Origin: Oligoflexus sp.
GTDB taxonomy: Bacteria > Bdellovibrionota_B > Oligoflexia > Oligoflexales > Oligoflexaceae
Length of the DNA: 64,000 nt
Assembly: GCA_014377445.1 (NCBI GenBank)
Contig: JACMPP010000077.1
Span: 32,358 to 96,357 of the forward strand
Direction: 5' to 3'
The stretch's first letter is position 1; every line of letters starts with the position of its first letter. Positions 8,514 through 17,544 of the stretch are shown piece after piece. The notes beneath the pieces were generated by a model. It saw only the letters and a list, made by a program, of their open reading frames with translations, ran no database searches and was not told where the DNA came from. The translations under genes were made by a program, and so were the position numbers.

Positions 8514-8636
8514 GGAGCGATTGCAAATGAGGGAGATCAAGGCGTGAGGAAGTGAACCAACCGGATTTTACGTACCCGTAAATGAGGATTGGTCCACGAC
8601 GAACAACCGAGGAAATCGCTTATTTGCGACCGCTCC
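8514..8636. repeat. Imperfect 123-base palindrome with nested hairpin
   Basis: The 18-base outer arms (8514–8531 and 8619–8636) pair at 15 positions by Watson-Crick and at 2 more by G-U if read as a plus-strand RNA. A nested hairpin pairs ACCAA..(C)..TTTACG with CGTAAA..(G)..TTGGT around TACC in the middle. No open frame covers it. It could be a dispersed intergenic repeat, a small structured RNA or part of the tgt leader. Confidence 0.55.
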
Positions 8637-8722
8637 TTGATATAATACTGGTGTTAGGGTATTCACTGGGGTCAGTTGACGCCGTTATACGCTAAATCAG
8701 CAAGATATCCAGGACAAGACGT

Positions 8723-9823
8723 ATGTTTACGCTCCACAAAACCGACGAACACACCCAAGCACGCCTCGGCACTCTCAAACTTGCTCATGGCGACGTGCAA
8801 ACCCCTATATTCATGCCGGTCGGCACCGTAGGTTCTGTCAAAACCATGGTTCCCGAAGATCTCCACGGCATGGGCGCCGAAATCATCCTCGGCAACACCT
8901 ATCACCTCTACATCCGTCCCGGACTCGAAGTTATCCGCGAGTTTGGCGGTCTCCATGGCTTCGTGAACTGGGACAAACCCATCCTCACCGATAGCGGTGG
9001 CTTCCAAATTTTCAGTCTCGCGAACCAACGCAAGATCGACGAGACCGGCGCCCATTTCCAAAGTCATCTGGATGGCAAAAAAATCCATCTCACGCCCGAG
9101 CTCGCGGTTGAAATCCAAGAGACCCTCGGCGCTGACATCCATATGGTTCTCGACGAATGTACGGCCGGTACGGCTACATACGAAGAAGCCCGTCGTTCGA
9201 TGCGCCGCTCGATGCGTTGGGCCGCTCGCTCACGCGCCGCCCGTACCCGCACAGAACTTGCTCAGTTCGGTATCGTTCAGGGCTGTATGTTCGAAGATCT
9301 TCGCACCGAAAGCATCGAATCCCTCACCGCGATGAACTTCGAGGGCTACAGCATTGGTGGACTGTCCGTTGGAGAATCCAAACCGGATATGCGCCGTATC
9401 ACGAAGCATTGCTGTGATCGTCTGCCTCAGGATAAGCCGCGCTACCTCATGGGCGTGGGAACACCTCTCGATCTCATCGAATCGATCGCCGTCGGCGTCG
9501 ATATGTTCGACTGCGTGATGCCGACCCGTAACGGCCGCAACGGAACTCTCTTCACCTCCAAAGGTCGTGTGAATATCAAGAACACACGTTATCGCCTGGA
9601 TAAAGGCCCGCTCGACGAAAACTGCAAATGTTATACATGTCAGAACTTCTCCTTGTCCTACCTTCGCCACCTCTTCATGGCTAAGGAATATACAGGCCAG
9701 AGACTTCTGACCCTTCATAACCTCACTTATTATCTCGAACTGATTCGCGAAATTCGCGCTGCGATAGCGGCCGGAACTTTTCACGAACTCCTCAAGCACC
9801 ATCAGGGACTCTGGGAGTCTTGA
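8723..9823 (+). CDS. tgt: tRNA-guanine transglycosylase
   Basis: The 366-residue product is a full-length bacterial Tgt, which exchanges guanine-34 for preQ1 in GUN-anticodon tRNAs. It shows ILTDSGGFQIFSL (about residues 88–100, with the general acid/base Asp), VLDECTAG, GGLSVGESK (substrate pocket) and DMFDCVMPTRNGRNG (about 262–276, with the nucleophile Asp). The zinc site is CKCYTC followed by the downstream His in LLTLHN. AGGA precedes the ATG. A strong terminator follows. No queA or yajC is adjacent. Confidence 0.95.
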   Translation: MFTLHKTDEHTQARLGTLKLAHGDVQTPIFMPVGTVGSVKTMVPEDLHGMGAEIILGNTYHLYIRPGLEVIREFGGLHGFVNWDKPILTDSGGFQIFSLANQRKIDETGAHFQSHLDGKKIHLTPELAVEIQETLGADIHMVLDECTAGTATYEEARRSMRRSMRWAARSRAARTRTELAQFGIVQGCMFEDLRTESIESLTAMNFEGYSIGGLSVGESKPDMRRITKHCCDRLPQDKPRYLMGVGTPLDLIESIAVGVDMFDCVMPTRNGRNGTLFTSKGRVNIKNTRYRLDKGPLDENCKCYTCQNFSLSYLRHLFMAKEYTGQRLLTLHNLTYYLELIREIRAAIAAGTFHELLKHHQGLWES

Positions 9824-9840
9824 TTCCAGCCCAAAATCAA

Positions 9841-9876
9841 AACCCGCGAGTCCAGAGAGACTTCGCGGGTTTTTTG
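9841..9876 (+). terminator. Rho-independent terminator after tgt
   Basis: AACCCGCGA pairs perfectly with TCGCGGGTT across a 13-base loop and ends in a T6 run. Confidence 0.85.
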
Positions 9877-9976
9877 TAACAGGGCTGCCACAATTCTGAT
9901 CCGCAATTTAATCGCGGCCTCATATCGGGTTTGCTATAGTCGGGGAGTAAAAAGTAAATCTCCTTGAGGCCAAGCG

Positions 9977-11242
9977 ATGCGCATAACAGGAATTTATTCC
10001 AGTCTTTTTCTATTCCTTACAGCTTTTCTAAGCTTCGAGCTTAATGCCAAGACTCTCACTTGGGAGCAGTGCGTGAACGAGGCTTCTCAGAATAACGCCG
10101 CAGTGAAGTCCGCTTACCAGTCCTGGCAGGCCAGCTCTAGCCAGATCAGCGCCACCAAGAGCGCCTTCCTCCCCCAAGTCTCAGCCAGTTTTTCGGCCAA
10201 CTATGGCAAGAATATAGCGCTTCCCAACTCTCAGACCGAAGACAGTTATAACGCTTCCGTACAGGTCAGTCAGAACATTTTTAATGGCTGGGCGGATCAG
10301 GCCCGCGTGGATCAAAGCGATGCCACCGCATCGATCGCTGAGAAGAGCCTGCAAATCACCAAGGCTCAAACGTCCTATGACCTCAAAACTGGCTACGCCC
10401 GGCTTGTTTATGCCCAGCGCGCGATCCGCCTCCAGGAAAGTATTCGCGGCCGTCGTAAATCGAACCTCAATCTCGTCGATCTCCGATTCGATAACGGCTC
10501 CGAAAACAAAGGCTCCGTTCTTCTCTCGCAGGCTTATCTCGATCAGGCTGACCTGAGCATAATCCAGGCGCAAAACAGCATCAAAGTGGCAAACGCGCAA
10601 CTTGCGCGAGCGCTCGGTCGCGATGAAAACGAGATCTTAACCGTTAGCGAAGCGATCCCGACGACACCCATCCCGCGAAACCCGAATTTTCAAATGATCG
10701 CCCTCAGCACACCGCAGAGGGTGCAAGCTGTTCTTCGCGAGAAATCGGCTGAATCCGGCATCACGCTCGCCAAGGCCGGCTACTTCCCAACTCTGGGTGT
10801 TTCAGGATCGTATGGTCGACAGGACAATGTTTTCTTCCCGCGCGATGACAGCTGGTCGGTCGGCGTGGTGCTGAGCATACCGATCTTCAATGGAGGTCGG
10901 GATTACTACTCGACCCAAAGCGCGATATCCAATCGCAGCGCGGCCGGTACGAGCCGCGAGGACTTGGATCGCCAGCTCGTTCTTAACCTCAATACCTATT
11001 TGAGTTCGCTCATCGAAGCGCAGAAGAGCCTGCAGGTGGCCCAAAGTTTCCTCAAAGCTTCGCAAATGCGAGCCGAGATTGGGCGGGGACGCTACAACAA
11101 TGGTCTGTTATCCTTCGATGACTGGGATTTGATCGAAACCGACCTGATCAATCGTCAGCAGGCTCATATTCAGAGCCAACGTGATTATGTGATTGCCGAA
11201 GCTGCTTGGGAAAATGGTTTGGGAACTGGGAGCATAAAGTGA
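9977..11242 (+). CDS. TolC-family outer membrane efflux protein
   Basis: A 421-residue outer membrane factor. Its signal peptide (MRITGIYSSLFLFLTAFLSF, cleavage near LNA-KT) is followed by the characteristic start LTWEQCVNEASQNNAAVKSA. Two internally repeated helical/strand halves follow, with NIFNGWADQARVDQ and IPIFNGGRDYYSTQSA marking the two beta-hairpin/coil junctions. As a trimer it would form the outer membrane channel for the adaptor and ABC transporter encoded next. The stop overlaps the adaptor's GTG start by 4 bases, so the three genes are translated together. Confidence 0.92.
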   Translation: MRITGIYSSLFLFLTAFLSFELNAKTLTWEQCVNEASQNNAAVKSAYQSWQASSSQISATKSAFLPQVSASFSANYGKNIALPNSQTEDSYNASVQVSQNIFNGWADQARVDQSDATASIAEKSLQITKAQTSYDLKTGYARLVYAQRAIRLQESIRGRRKSNLNLVDLRFDNGSENKGSVLLSQAYLDQADLSIIQAQNSIKVANAQLARALGRDENEILTVSEAIPTTPIPRNPNFQMIALSTPQRVQAVLREKSAESGITLAKAGYFPTLGVSGSYGRQDNVFFPRDDSWSVGVVLSIPIFNGGRDYYSTQSAISNRSAAGTSREDLDRQLVLNLNTYLSSLIEAQKSLQVAQSFLKASQMRAEIGRGRYNNGLLSFDDWDLIETDLINRQQAHIQSQRDYVIAEAAWENGLGTGSIK

Positions 11243-12246
11243 GCAAGAGCAAAAAGAAGAATTTCGTGAAGCCTTTGATCCTGATCATCGTCCTCGCCGG
11301 CGCTGGCTTCGGAGGCTGGAAGTATTGGTCCAAAAAGAAAGCGGCAGCGGCTGAGCCTATTTATCGCGAAGAAATCGTTGAACGCGGCACCCTCGATCGG
11401 ACTGTGTTGGCAACGGGGGAAGTTCTTCCGCAGAACCGCCTCGAAATCAAACCGCCGATAGCGGGTCGCGTCGAACAGGTCTTGATCGACGAAGGTGCCA
11501 AGGTTAAAAAAGGTCAAATCATGGCCTGGATGAGTTCGACGGAACGCGCCGCTCTTCTTGATTCGGCCCGAGCCAAAGGTCCTAATGAATTGAAGCGCTG
11601 GGAGGAAATGTACCGTCCCACACCGATCCTTGCTCCGATCGAAGGCATGGTCATTCTCCGCAATGTTGAGCCGGGCCAAACCTTTACCAATACCGAAGCA
11701 GTCTTTGTACTCTCCGATCGATTGACGGTAAAAGCCAAGGTCGACGAAACCGATCTGGCTCAGATCAAAATTGGTCAGAGAGCGAAGATTATTCTTGATG
11801 CCTATGCCACCGAACGCGTCGAAGGGCGCGTGGACAAGCTGGCTTTTGAAGCCGTGACCACGAGCAATGTAACGACTTACACCACGGATGTCGTCCCAAT
11901 CAAAACGCCTGATTTCATGCGTTCGGGCATGACGGCAAACGTGACCTTTTATGCTGAATCGCGCGAAAACGTACTCTTGCTCAGCACCGAAGCGATTCGC
12001 AGCGAAAACGGCAAGACCTTTGTACTCACTAAACCAGCGGACCCCAAGCTTCCCCCCAAGCAAAAGACGATTAAAATCGGCCTGACCGATGGCAAACGCA
12101 CGGAAGTCACCGAAGGCCTTGCTGAAGGCGAAACTGTGTTGATCTCCGACATCGCGCTCGCTTCCCCCGATGCGAAAGCCAGCAATCCCTTCATGCCGAT
12201 GGGCGGTCGTAAACCAGGTTCTGGCGGCAGCGGCCGAGGAAAATAA
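11239..12246 (+). CDS. macA: MacA/HlyD-type periplasmic adaptor protein
   Basis: The 335-residue membrane-fusion protein has an N-terminal anchor (about residues 8–25), split lipoyl halves (AGRVEQVLIDEGAKVKKGQ and PIEGMVILRNVEPGQTF) and a beta-barrel plus membrane-proximal region. The segment between the lipoyl halves, where the TolC-contacting alpha-hairpin sits, is only about 40 residues, much shorter than in E. coli MacA. The GTG start is fixed by GGGAG 6 bases upstream and the 4-base overlap with the TolC gene; a longer frame exists inside that gene. It links the TolC-like channel to the MacB-like pump 2 bases downstream. Confidence 0.88.
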   Translation: MSKSKKKNFVKPLILIIVLAGAGFGGWKYWSKKKAAAAEPIYREEIVERGTLDRTVLATGEVLPQNRLEIKPPIAGRVEQVLIDEGAKVKKGQIMAWMSSTERAALLDSARAKGPNELKRWEEMYRPTPILAPIEGMVILRNVEPGQTFTNTEAVFVLSDRLTVKAKVDETDLAQIKIGQRAKIILDAYATERVEGRVDKLAFEAVTTSNVTTYTTDVVPIKTPDFMRSGMTANVTFYAESRENVLLLSTEAIRSENGKTFVLTKPADPKLPPKQKTIKIGLTDGKRTEVTEGLAEGETVLISDIALASPDAKASNPFMPMGGRKPGSGGSGRGK

Positions 12247-12248
12247 TC

Positions 12249-14201
12249 ATGCTCGAGATCAAAGACCTGCATAAACGCTACCAGATGGGCGATGTCACCG
12301 TAAACGCTCTCAAAGGCGTAAACCTGACCATTGAGCAAGGCGATTTCGTGGCGATCATGGGACCCTCCGGTTCCGGTAAATCCACGCTGATGCACATCCT
12401 GGGTCTCCTCGATGCACCTACGGAAGGCAGCTATAAGGTTAAAGGCCACGAAGTCTCGCAGATGAGCGAAGATGAATTGGCAGTCTTTCGTCGCGACGTG
12501 ATCGGTTTTATCTTTCAGCAGTTCAACCTCCTGCCGCGGATGGATGCTTCAGAGAACGTCGCTCTTCCCCTGCTCTACAGCGAAAAGCGCCTTGACCTCG
12601 AGAAGTCCCAGAGCCTCCTTGAAAAGGTCGGCCTTGGCACGCGCTCGCATCATAGGCCCAGCGAACTCTCCGGCGGTCAGCAGCAAAGGGTTGCAATCGC
12701 TCGGGCGCTCGTCAATAATCCCCTCATGATCCTCGCCGATGAACCGACGGGTAACCTCGATTCTCAAAGCGAAAAAGAAATCATCGGAATCCTCCATGAT
12801 CTCAATGACCAGGGCATCACGATCGTTATCGTCACGCATGAAGAAGAAGTGGGGCAGCAGGCGAAACGTCTCATTCGTATGCGCGACGGTGTCGTGCAAT
12901 CCGATGAACGCCGTCTCCCTTTTAAGCAAAATGCTCTAGAAAAACAGGCTGCGGAGTCGAAGTTAAGCCAAATACCTTTGGCGAATGTCGTTCAGCACTT
13001 TGCCCAGGGCATCAAGACTCTGGCTGCAAATAAGGTGCGAACCGCTCTTTCTGTTCTCGGTATTCTGATCGGGGTCGCGGCGGTCGTAGCGATGCTTGCC
13101 ATTGGAGCCGGAGCCCAAGCCGCCATGCAAAAGGAATTGAGCTCTTTGGGCTCCAACCTGCTTATCCTGAGGCCGGGCGCCACCCGCTCTTCGAGCGGTG
13201 TGCGATCGGATGCCGGTGCAACTTCTAAGCTCGCGCAAGAGGATGCAGCCGACCTCAAAAACAATATTGCCAACATAAATAATGTCGTCTCCACTGTGAA
13301 CGGCCGCGGCCAAATCACCTTTGAGAACAAGAATTGGAGCACACAGATCCTCGGGACCAATCCGGGATATGCGACGATGCATGCTTCAGTTCCGCAGGCG
13401 GGCCGCTTCTTTACTGACGATGAGAATCTCTCGCGTTCAAGAGTGGCCGTTATCGGTATGACCCTGGTCCGTGAGCTTTTCGACGGCAAAAGCCCAATCG
13501 GAAATATGATCAAGATCAACAAAATCAATTTTCAGGTCATCGGCGTTTTGCCGACAAAGGGTGCGAACGGATTTCGGGATCAGGACGATATCGTCATCGT
13601 CCCGTTGAATGCCGCGATGTATCGCCTCCTCGGCAAAGAGAACGTCGACACGATCGAGATCGAGGTTTCCGGGCCTCAGTTTACGTCGACGGCTCAGGAT
13701 CAGATTCTGCAAAGGATCAATACGCGAAGACGCGTACCTGAGGCTCAGCAGGAGGATGCCTACCAGGTTCGCAACATGGCGGAGATTCAGGATGCTCTGT
13801 CGTCGAGCACGAAGATCATGAGCCTGCTCCTCTCAGCGATCGCTTCGATCTCACTGGTCGTGGGCGGAATTGGGATTATGAATATCATGCTGGTATCGGT
13901 AACGGAGAGAACGCGAGAAATTGGTTTGAGGAAGGCTGTGGGTGCAACTCGCGGTGACATCCTGATTCAGTTTCTGGTTGAATCGATCGTGGTGTCGATG
14001 CTCGGCGGTGTCTGTGGCTTGGCGTTGGCCTGGATTGTCACAACCGGGCTTACCTATTATGCAAATTGGCCGGCCCAGATCTCACTGAGTTCAGTGGTCC
14101 TGTCGATCGTTTTCTCAAGTGGGGTCGGGATGATTTTCGGGATCTATCCGGCGCGGAAGGCTTCGCTGCTGCATCCGATAGAGGCTCTGCGGTACGATTG
14201 A
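12249..14201 (+). CDS. macB: MacB-type ABC transporter (fused ATPase and permease)
   Basis: A 650-residue protein with the MacB layout. The N-terminal ATPase has Walker A GPSGSGKST (about residue 38), signature LSGGQQQR and Walker B MILADEPTGN. The first membrane helix follows at about 270–295, then a periplasmic domain (about 300–520), and three C-terminal helices in the FtsX-like permease domain starting near MSLLLSAIASISLVVGGIGI. It works as a mechanotransmission pump moving substrates from the periplasm through TolC. Substrate classes in the family are macrolides, peptides and lipoproteins; none can be assigned here. Last gene of the operon, with a terminator 9 bases after the stop. Confidence 0.93.
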   Translation: MLEIKDLHKRYQMGDVTVNALKGVNLTIEQGDFVAIMGPSGSGKSTLMHILGLLDAPTEGSYKVKGHEVSQMSEDELAVFRRDVIGFIFQQFNLLPRMDASENVALPLLYSEKRLDLEKSQSLLEKVGLGTRSHHRPSELSGGQQQRVAIARALVNNPLMILADEPTGNLDSQSEKEIIGILHDLNDQGITIVIVTHEEEVGQQAKRLIRMRDGVVQSDERRLPFKQNALEKQAAESKLSQIPLANVVQHFAQGIKTLAANKVRTALSVLGILIGVAAVVAMLAIGAGAQAAMQKELSSLGSNLLILRPGATRSSSGVRSDAGATSKLAQEDAADLKNNIANINNVVSTVNGRGQITFENKNWSTQILGTNPGYATMHASVPQAGRFFTDDENLSRSRVAVIGMTLVRELFDGKSPIGNMIKINKINFQVIGVLPTKGANGFRDQDDIVIVPLNAAMYRLLGKENVDTIEIEVSGPQFTSTAQDQILQRINTRRRVPEAQQEDAYQVRNMAEIQDALSSSTKIMSLLLSAIASISLVVGGIGIMNIMLVSVTERTREIGLRKAVGATRGDILIQFLVESIVVSMLGGVCGLALAWIVTTGLTYYANWPAQISLSSVVLSIVFSSGVGMIFGIYPARKASLLHPIEALRYD

Positions 14202-14210
14202 TAAGAAAAT

Positions 14211-14232
14211 GGAGCCAGGTGGCTCCTTTTTT
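14211..14232 (+). terminator. Rho-independent terminator after macB
   Basis: GGAGCC-AGGT-GGCTCC followed by T6, within 10 bases of the macB stop. Confidence 0.85.
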
Positions 14233-14267
14233 AAGCGTTTCCATCTCAAGGTCTTCCCGTTTTGTGA

Positions 14268-14648
14268 CTAAGAGACCTTTGCATACTTACTCAAAATCCC
14301 TTCGACCATTTCCATCGTCAAAGGCTTAATCACGACGTCACTCATCCCCGATACAAAACATTTGTTATGATGGGCCTCATCATTCAATGAAGAAAGCGCG
14401 ACGATCGGTATTCTCTTGAAATTGGCCTGCAGCCTAATTTCCACTGTTGCCTCATAACCATCCATCTGAGGCATCATGCAATCCATAAACACAAAATCGT
14501 AGGTCCTTACTCTGATGTGATTGATCGCTTCAGCCCCGGAATCACAGGCGTGAACCAGGCATCCGGAAAGTATCAGGATCTGCTCCGACACCTTCCGATT
14601 TATGAAGTTATCATCAACTAGAAGTACAGTGGGTTGCAGTGCTTTCAT
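14268..14648 (-). CDS. Single-domain response regulator (CheY-like receiver)
   Basis: 126 residues covering one receiver domain: VLLVDDN (acidic pocket), FVFMDCMMPQMDGYEA with the phosphoacceptor Asp at about residue 54, and VVIKPL with the conserved Lys. No output domain is attached. The MDCMMPQMDGYEA wording is that of receivers acting with hybrid kinases or phosphorelays. The start is the ATG with GGGGGG 5–6 bases upstream. The histidine kinase 98 bases upstream in the same direction is the likely partner. Confidence 0.85.
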   Translation of the reverse strand: MKALQPTVLLVDDNFINRKVSEQILILSGCLVHACDSGAEAINHIRVRTYDFVFMDCMMPQMDGYEATVEIRLQANFKRIPIVALSSLNDEAHHNKCFVSGMSDVVIKPLTMEMVEGILSKYAKVS

Positions 14649-14746
14649 ATGATCCCCCCTCATTAAGTCGGAGGATTAAAGATTTTAGTTAGGCCGAATG
14701 ACTGATAAATAAGTCACGAGTTCGAACGAGATGTATGTATCCAATT

Positions 14747-15979
14747 CTACTGGAAAGGAAGCATGACCGTAAACGTCGTCCCTTCTCTTTCATTGCTCAC
14801 GACCTCAATACCCCCCCCTAAGTCTTCGACTAATGCATGCACAACACTCAAGCCAACACCCCAACCTTTTTGATCGCCCTGTTGGGCGGAAGGCGAACGT
14901 TCAAATAAATTAAATAGGTTCAGCATTTCAATCTCCGGAATGGGGTTCCCAAGGTTATGGACGGACAGGCAGACCATACTACCGACAGCTTTGAGAGTGA
15001 TGGTGACGGCACCCTCTTTGCTCCCATACTTAACCGCATTGCCAGCAAGATTTTCTACAATGCGCCTGATCCGGTCGGCATCCCACATTCCATCGATTTG
15101 ATCGCTGGTCTCGAATTGAAAGTCTTTCTTGTGTACATTTTTGAGCGATTCAACCGTCGAACTGATGTTTTGAACCATATCACCGAATTCTCTGTTGAGA
15201 GGAATGTTTTCACCCGCCTTGACTCGACTCGCCGTGAGAAGATCCTGAATCATCTTATCGGCCCGATCGACATTCTCACAGATAACCTTTGAGATCGAAG
15301 CTCTCTCCTCGTCTGAAGTATCGCTGTCACCGAGGATTTCCGCGCCCATTTTCGCAACGCTGAGCGGATTCCTGAGATCATGCGAAAGAGCTGTCACAAA
15401 CTTCTCGCGAAGGATCTTTTCTTCCTCGAGATCATTTATCTTCAAGCGAAGATGAATCTGCGTCATGACCGATGCCGTCAATTCCCGAAGGAGCAGGATG
15501 TCATCGTCCGACCATTGTTTAACTTTGTCATCAACAGCACAAAAAGCGCCGAGGACATGCCCATCGTGAGTCCTCATGGGTACCGATATGAAAGATCCAA
15601 TACCCCAAGGCTCTACCGTGGGATGAAATTTAAGCAGCTCGTCCTTCCTCGCATCGGCTGCAATAATTTCCTTATTCTGCAGCGTGTAGCGGCAGATGGA
15701 GTCTTCAATGGGAATTTCGCGGATCGAATCGTAAGGGGATGGCAGGCCAAAACCAGCTTTAAAAAACTGTTTTTTATCACTGACTAGAGAAATTATTGTT
15801 AAGGGTACTTTCAGGAATTTAGCCGCGAGAAAGGCCAAGCGATCGAAAGCTTCCTCATTCGCCGTGTCCATCAATCCTGTTTTCTGCAAAGTTTGGAGAC
15901 GTTTCTCGTCGTGCAAAATGATGTTGCACGCTTCAACACGTAACGCGACTGATGATTCTAGGGGACCATTGAATTTCAT
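14747..15979 (-). CDS. GAF-domain sensor histidine kinase
   Basis: A 410-residue soluble kinase without membrane segments. A GAF domain spans about residues 40–180 and carries the FISVPMRTHDGHVLGAFCAVD motif. Then come a short coil, a HisKA domain with ALSHDLRNPL (His at about residue 200) and a HATPase_c domain with NLAGNAVKYGS (N box) and GWGVGLSVVHALVEDLGGG (G box). It probably senses a small cytoplasmic ligand or redox state and passes phosphate to the receiver protein encoded downstream. The ribosome site is weak (GGTAAA). Confidence 0.88.
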   Translation of the reverse strand: MKFNGPLESSVALRVEACNIILHDEKRLQTLQKTGLMDTANEEAFDRLAFLAAKFLKVPLTIISLVSDKKQFFKAGFGLPSPYDSIREIPIEDSICRYTLQNKEIIAADARKDELLKFHPTVEPWGIGSFISVPMRTHDGHVLGAFCAVDDKVKQWSDDDILLLRELTASVMTQIHLRLKINDLEEEKILREKFVTALSHDLRNPLSVAKMGAEILGDSDTSDEERASISKVICENVDRADKMIQDLLTASRVKAGENIPLNREFGDMVQNISSTVESLKNVHKKDFQFETSDQIDGMWDADRIRRIVENLAGNAVKYGSKEGAVTITLKAVGSMVCLSVHNLGNPIPEIEMLNLFNLFERSPSAQQGDQKGWGVGLSVVHALVEDLGGGIEVVSNEREGTTFTVMLPFQ

Positions 15980-16150
15980 GCGTTTACCATATTCGGACGA
16001 TAAAGATCTGATTCTGACTTGTACAGCTTTACGGTTGGGAAATCAAATGCGTTATGTCTGACTGACTTGTATCGCGACAAGCCCAACAATATCTGTCTTT
16101 TTTGTCGCGAAGTTAGGCAGTCCGTTTTACCTGCTGGGTATGAGAATGAA

Positions 16151-16176
16151 AGAGGGAAGCCTGATGGCTTCCCTCT
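16151..16176. terminator. Perfect 11-bp hairpin between fliG and the kinase gene
   Basis: AGAGGGAAGCC-TGAT-GGCTTCCCTCT is a perfect stem. It lies 74 bases beyond the fliG stop and upstream of the kinase gene, both on minus, so it most likely ends the fliG transcript. The tail is only moderately T-rich on either strand. Confidence 0.65.
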
Positions 16177-16249
16177 TGAATTTTAAGTGACTGGAAATTA
16201 GGAGGTGGAAATTGGTAATGAGTTTGGAGTCTCCATCCTTCCGCTCAGG

Positions 16250-17251
16250 TCAAACGTAGGCACTCTCACCACCACTCGCAATGATGATCTTACCTTCCGC
16301 TTCCAGCTTCCTGGCAATCTGCACGATCTCATACTGAATCGATTCAACATCCGACAGCTTAACCGCCGACATCGCTTCCATATCTTCTTTCAGCATCTTC
16401 GCCGCCCGCTCGGACATGTTCCTAAAGACCAATTCGCCGACAGCTTCCGAAGCCGTTTTCAAAGCGATCATCCACTGCTCGGACTTCACGCTCTTGATAA
16501 TCTCCTGAATACCCTTGTCATCGATCTTCGCCAAGTCGTCAAAGACAAACATGAGCTGACGGATCTGCTCGGCAAGCTCCGGATCGCGTTCCTCGAGGTT
16601 GTCGAGAATCTGCTCCTCGGTCGCCTTATCGATAAGGTTGAGCATCTCTGCGATCGGCTCAACGCCACCAATTTTCTGACTCGATATGGAACCCAAAGCC
16701 TGAATTTCATTTCTCAGGACATCATCGACCTCATCGATGATCTCGGGTGCAACCGCATCGAGGTTGGCAATACGCAGGATGATCTCGGTGTGAAGGGCCT
16801 CGGGGAGAAGCTTCATGACCTCACCGCACTTGCCTGGATCAAGGTGAGCGAGGATCAGCGCGATGGTCTGCGGATGCTCGTTGCGGATAAAGTTGGTGAG
16901 GGTCCTTGGGTCGATCAACTCGAGGGCATCGAGGTTCGCCGAGGAGCCTAGGGATAATTGTTCGATTAGGTCATCCGCTTCACCGCTCTTGAAAGCGCTG
17001 CCGATGACTTTCATGGTGAAGTCGTTGCCACCATAAAAGAACTTTTTATTCTGCTGAAGGATTCCGTAGAACTCCATCATCACTTCATCGATGATCTCTT
17101 GTTCAAGGCGACCCAGGCGGCTCATCGCAGTACCGATTCGTTTGATTTCGAATTCGGTCATGTTTTTGAAAATCTCGGCTGAGATCTCCTCACCGAAGGA
17201 AAGCAAGAGTATCGCTGCTTTTTGCGCGCCGGAATACTTATTAGTCGCCAT
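16250..17251 (-). CDS. fliG: Flagellar motor switch protein FliG
   Basis: The 333-residue length equals that of E. coli FliG. The N-terminal domain (SGAQKAAILLLSFGEEISAEIF) binds FliF. The middle domain has the EHPQTIALILAHL signature (about residues 122–134). The C-terminal domain (from about 235, FVFDDLAKIDDKGIQEIIKS) carries the charged torque helix with DLAKIDDKGIQ. It forms the rotor's switch ring at the inner membrane. The start was set at MATNKYSG, with GGAG upstream; a longer frame adds 20 unsupported residues. It is unusual for fliG to stand outside a large flagellar operon; its neighbours here are unrelated. Confidence 0.95.
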   Translation of the reverse strand: MATNKYSGAQKAAILLLSFGEEISAEIFKNMTEFEIKRIGTAMSRLGRLEQEIIDEVMMEFYGILQQNKKFFYGGNDFTMKVIGSAFKSGEADDLIEQLSLGSSANLDALELIDPRTLTNFIRNEHPQTIALILAHLDPGKCGEVMKLLPEALHTEIILRIANLDAVAPEIIDEVDDVLRNEIQALGSISSQKIGGVEPIAEMLNLIDKATEEQILDNLEERDPELAEQIRQLMFVFDDLAKIDDKGIQEIIKSVKSEQWMIALKTASEAVGELVFRNMSERAAKMLKEDMEAMSAVKLSDVESIQYEIVQIARKLEAEGKIIIASGGESAYV

Positions 17252-17515
17252 AGGCAGAGGCTCCTTAAAACTTCTTTTGTCTTTAATCCATTCTATGGGT
17301 CGCAGTGTCAAAAAGTAAGGCCCGTCACAGCTTTGGCGCGCGTTACAAGCCTTACCCTTTCAAGTTTTTAAGGATTGCTTAGACGTTTCGCACGCTTCGA
17401 CACAGTTTCATTCTTCGTTAATACGCTTGGCAATTTTTTCCTAGACCGCCAAGAGTCGGACTAAATCCCCTATTCCTCTAGGCAAAAAATGTTTACCGTA
17501 ATGTCCAGGAGGCGT

Positions 17516-17539
17516 ATGCTTTTGATTCATGGAGGATAA
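17516..17539 (+). other. Possible 7-codon leader ORF upstream of the cinA-like gene
   Basis: ATG CTT TTG ATT CAT GGA GGA TAA sits 3 bases after AGGAGG. Its own GGAGGA codons form the Shine-Dalgarno of the next gene, whose ATG begins 6 bases later. It could couple or gate translation, but the short SD spacing makes chance plausible. Confidence 0.25.
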
Positions 17540-17544
17540 GTACG

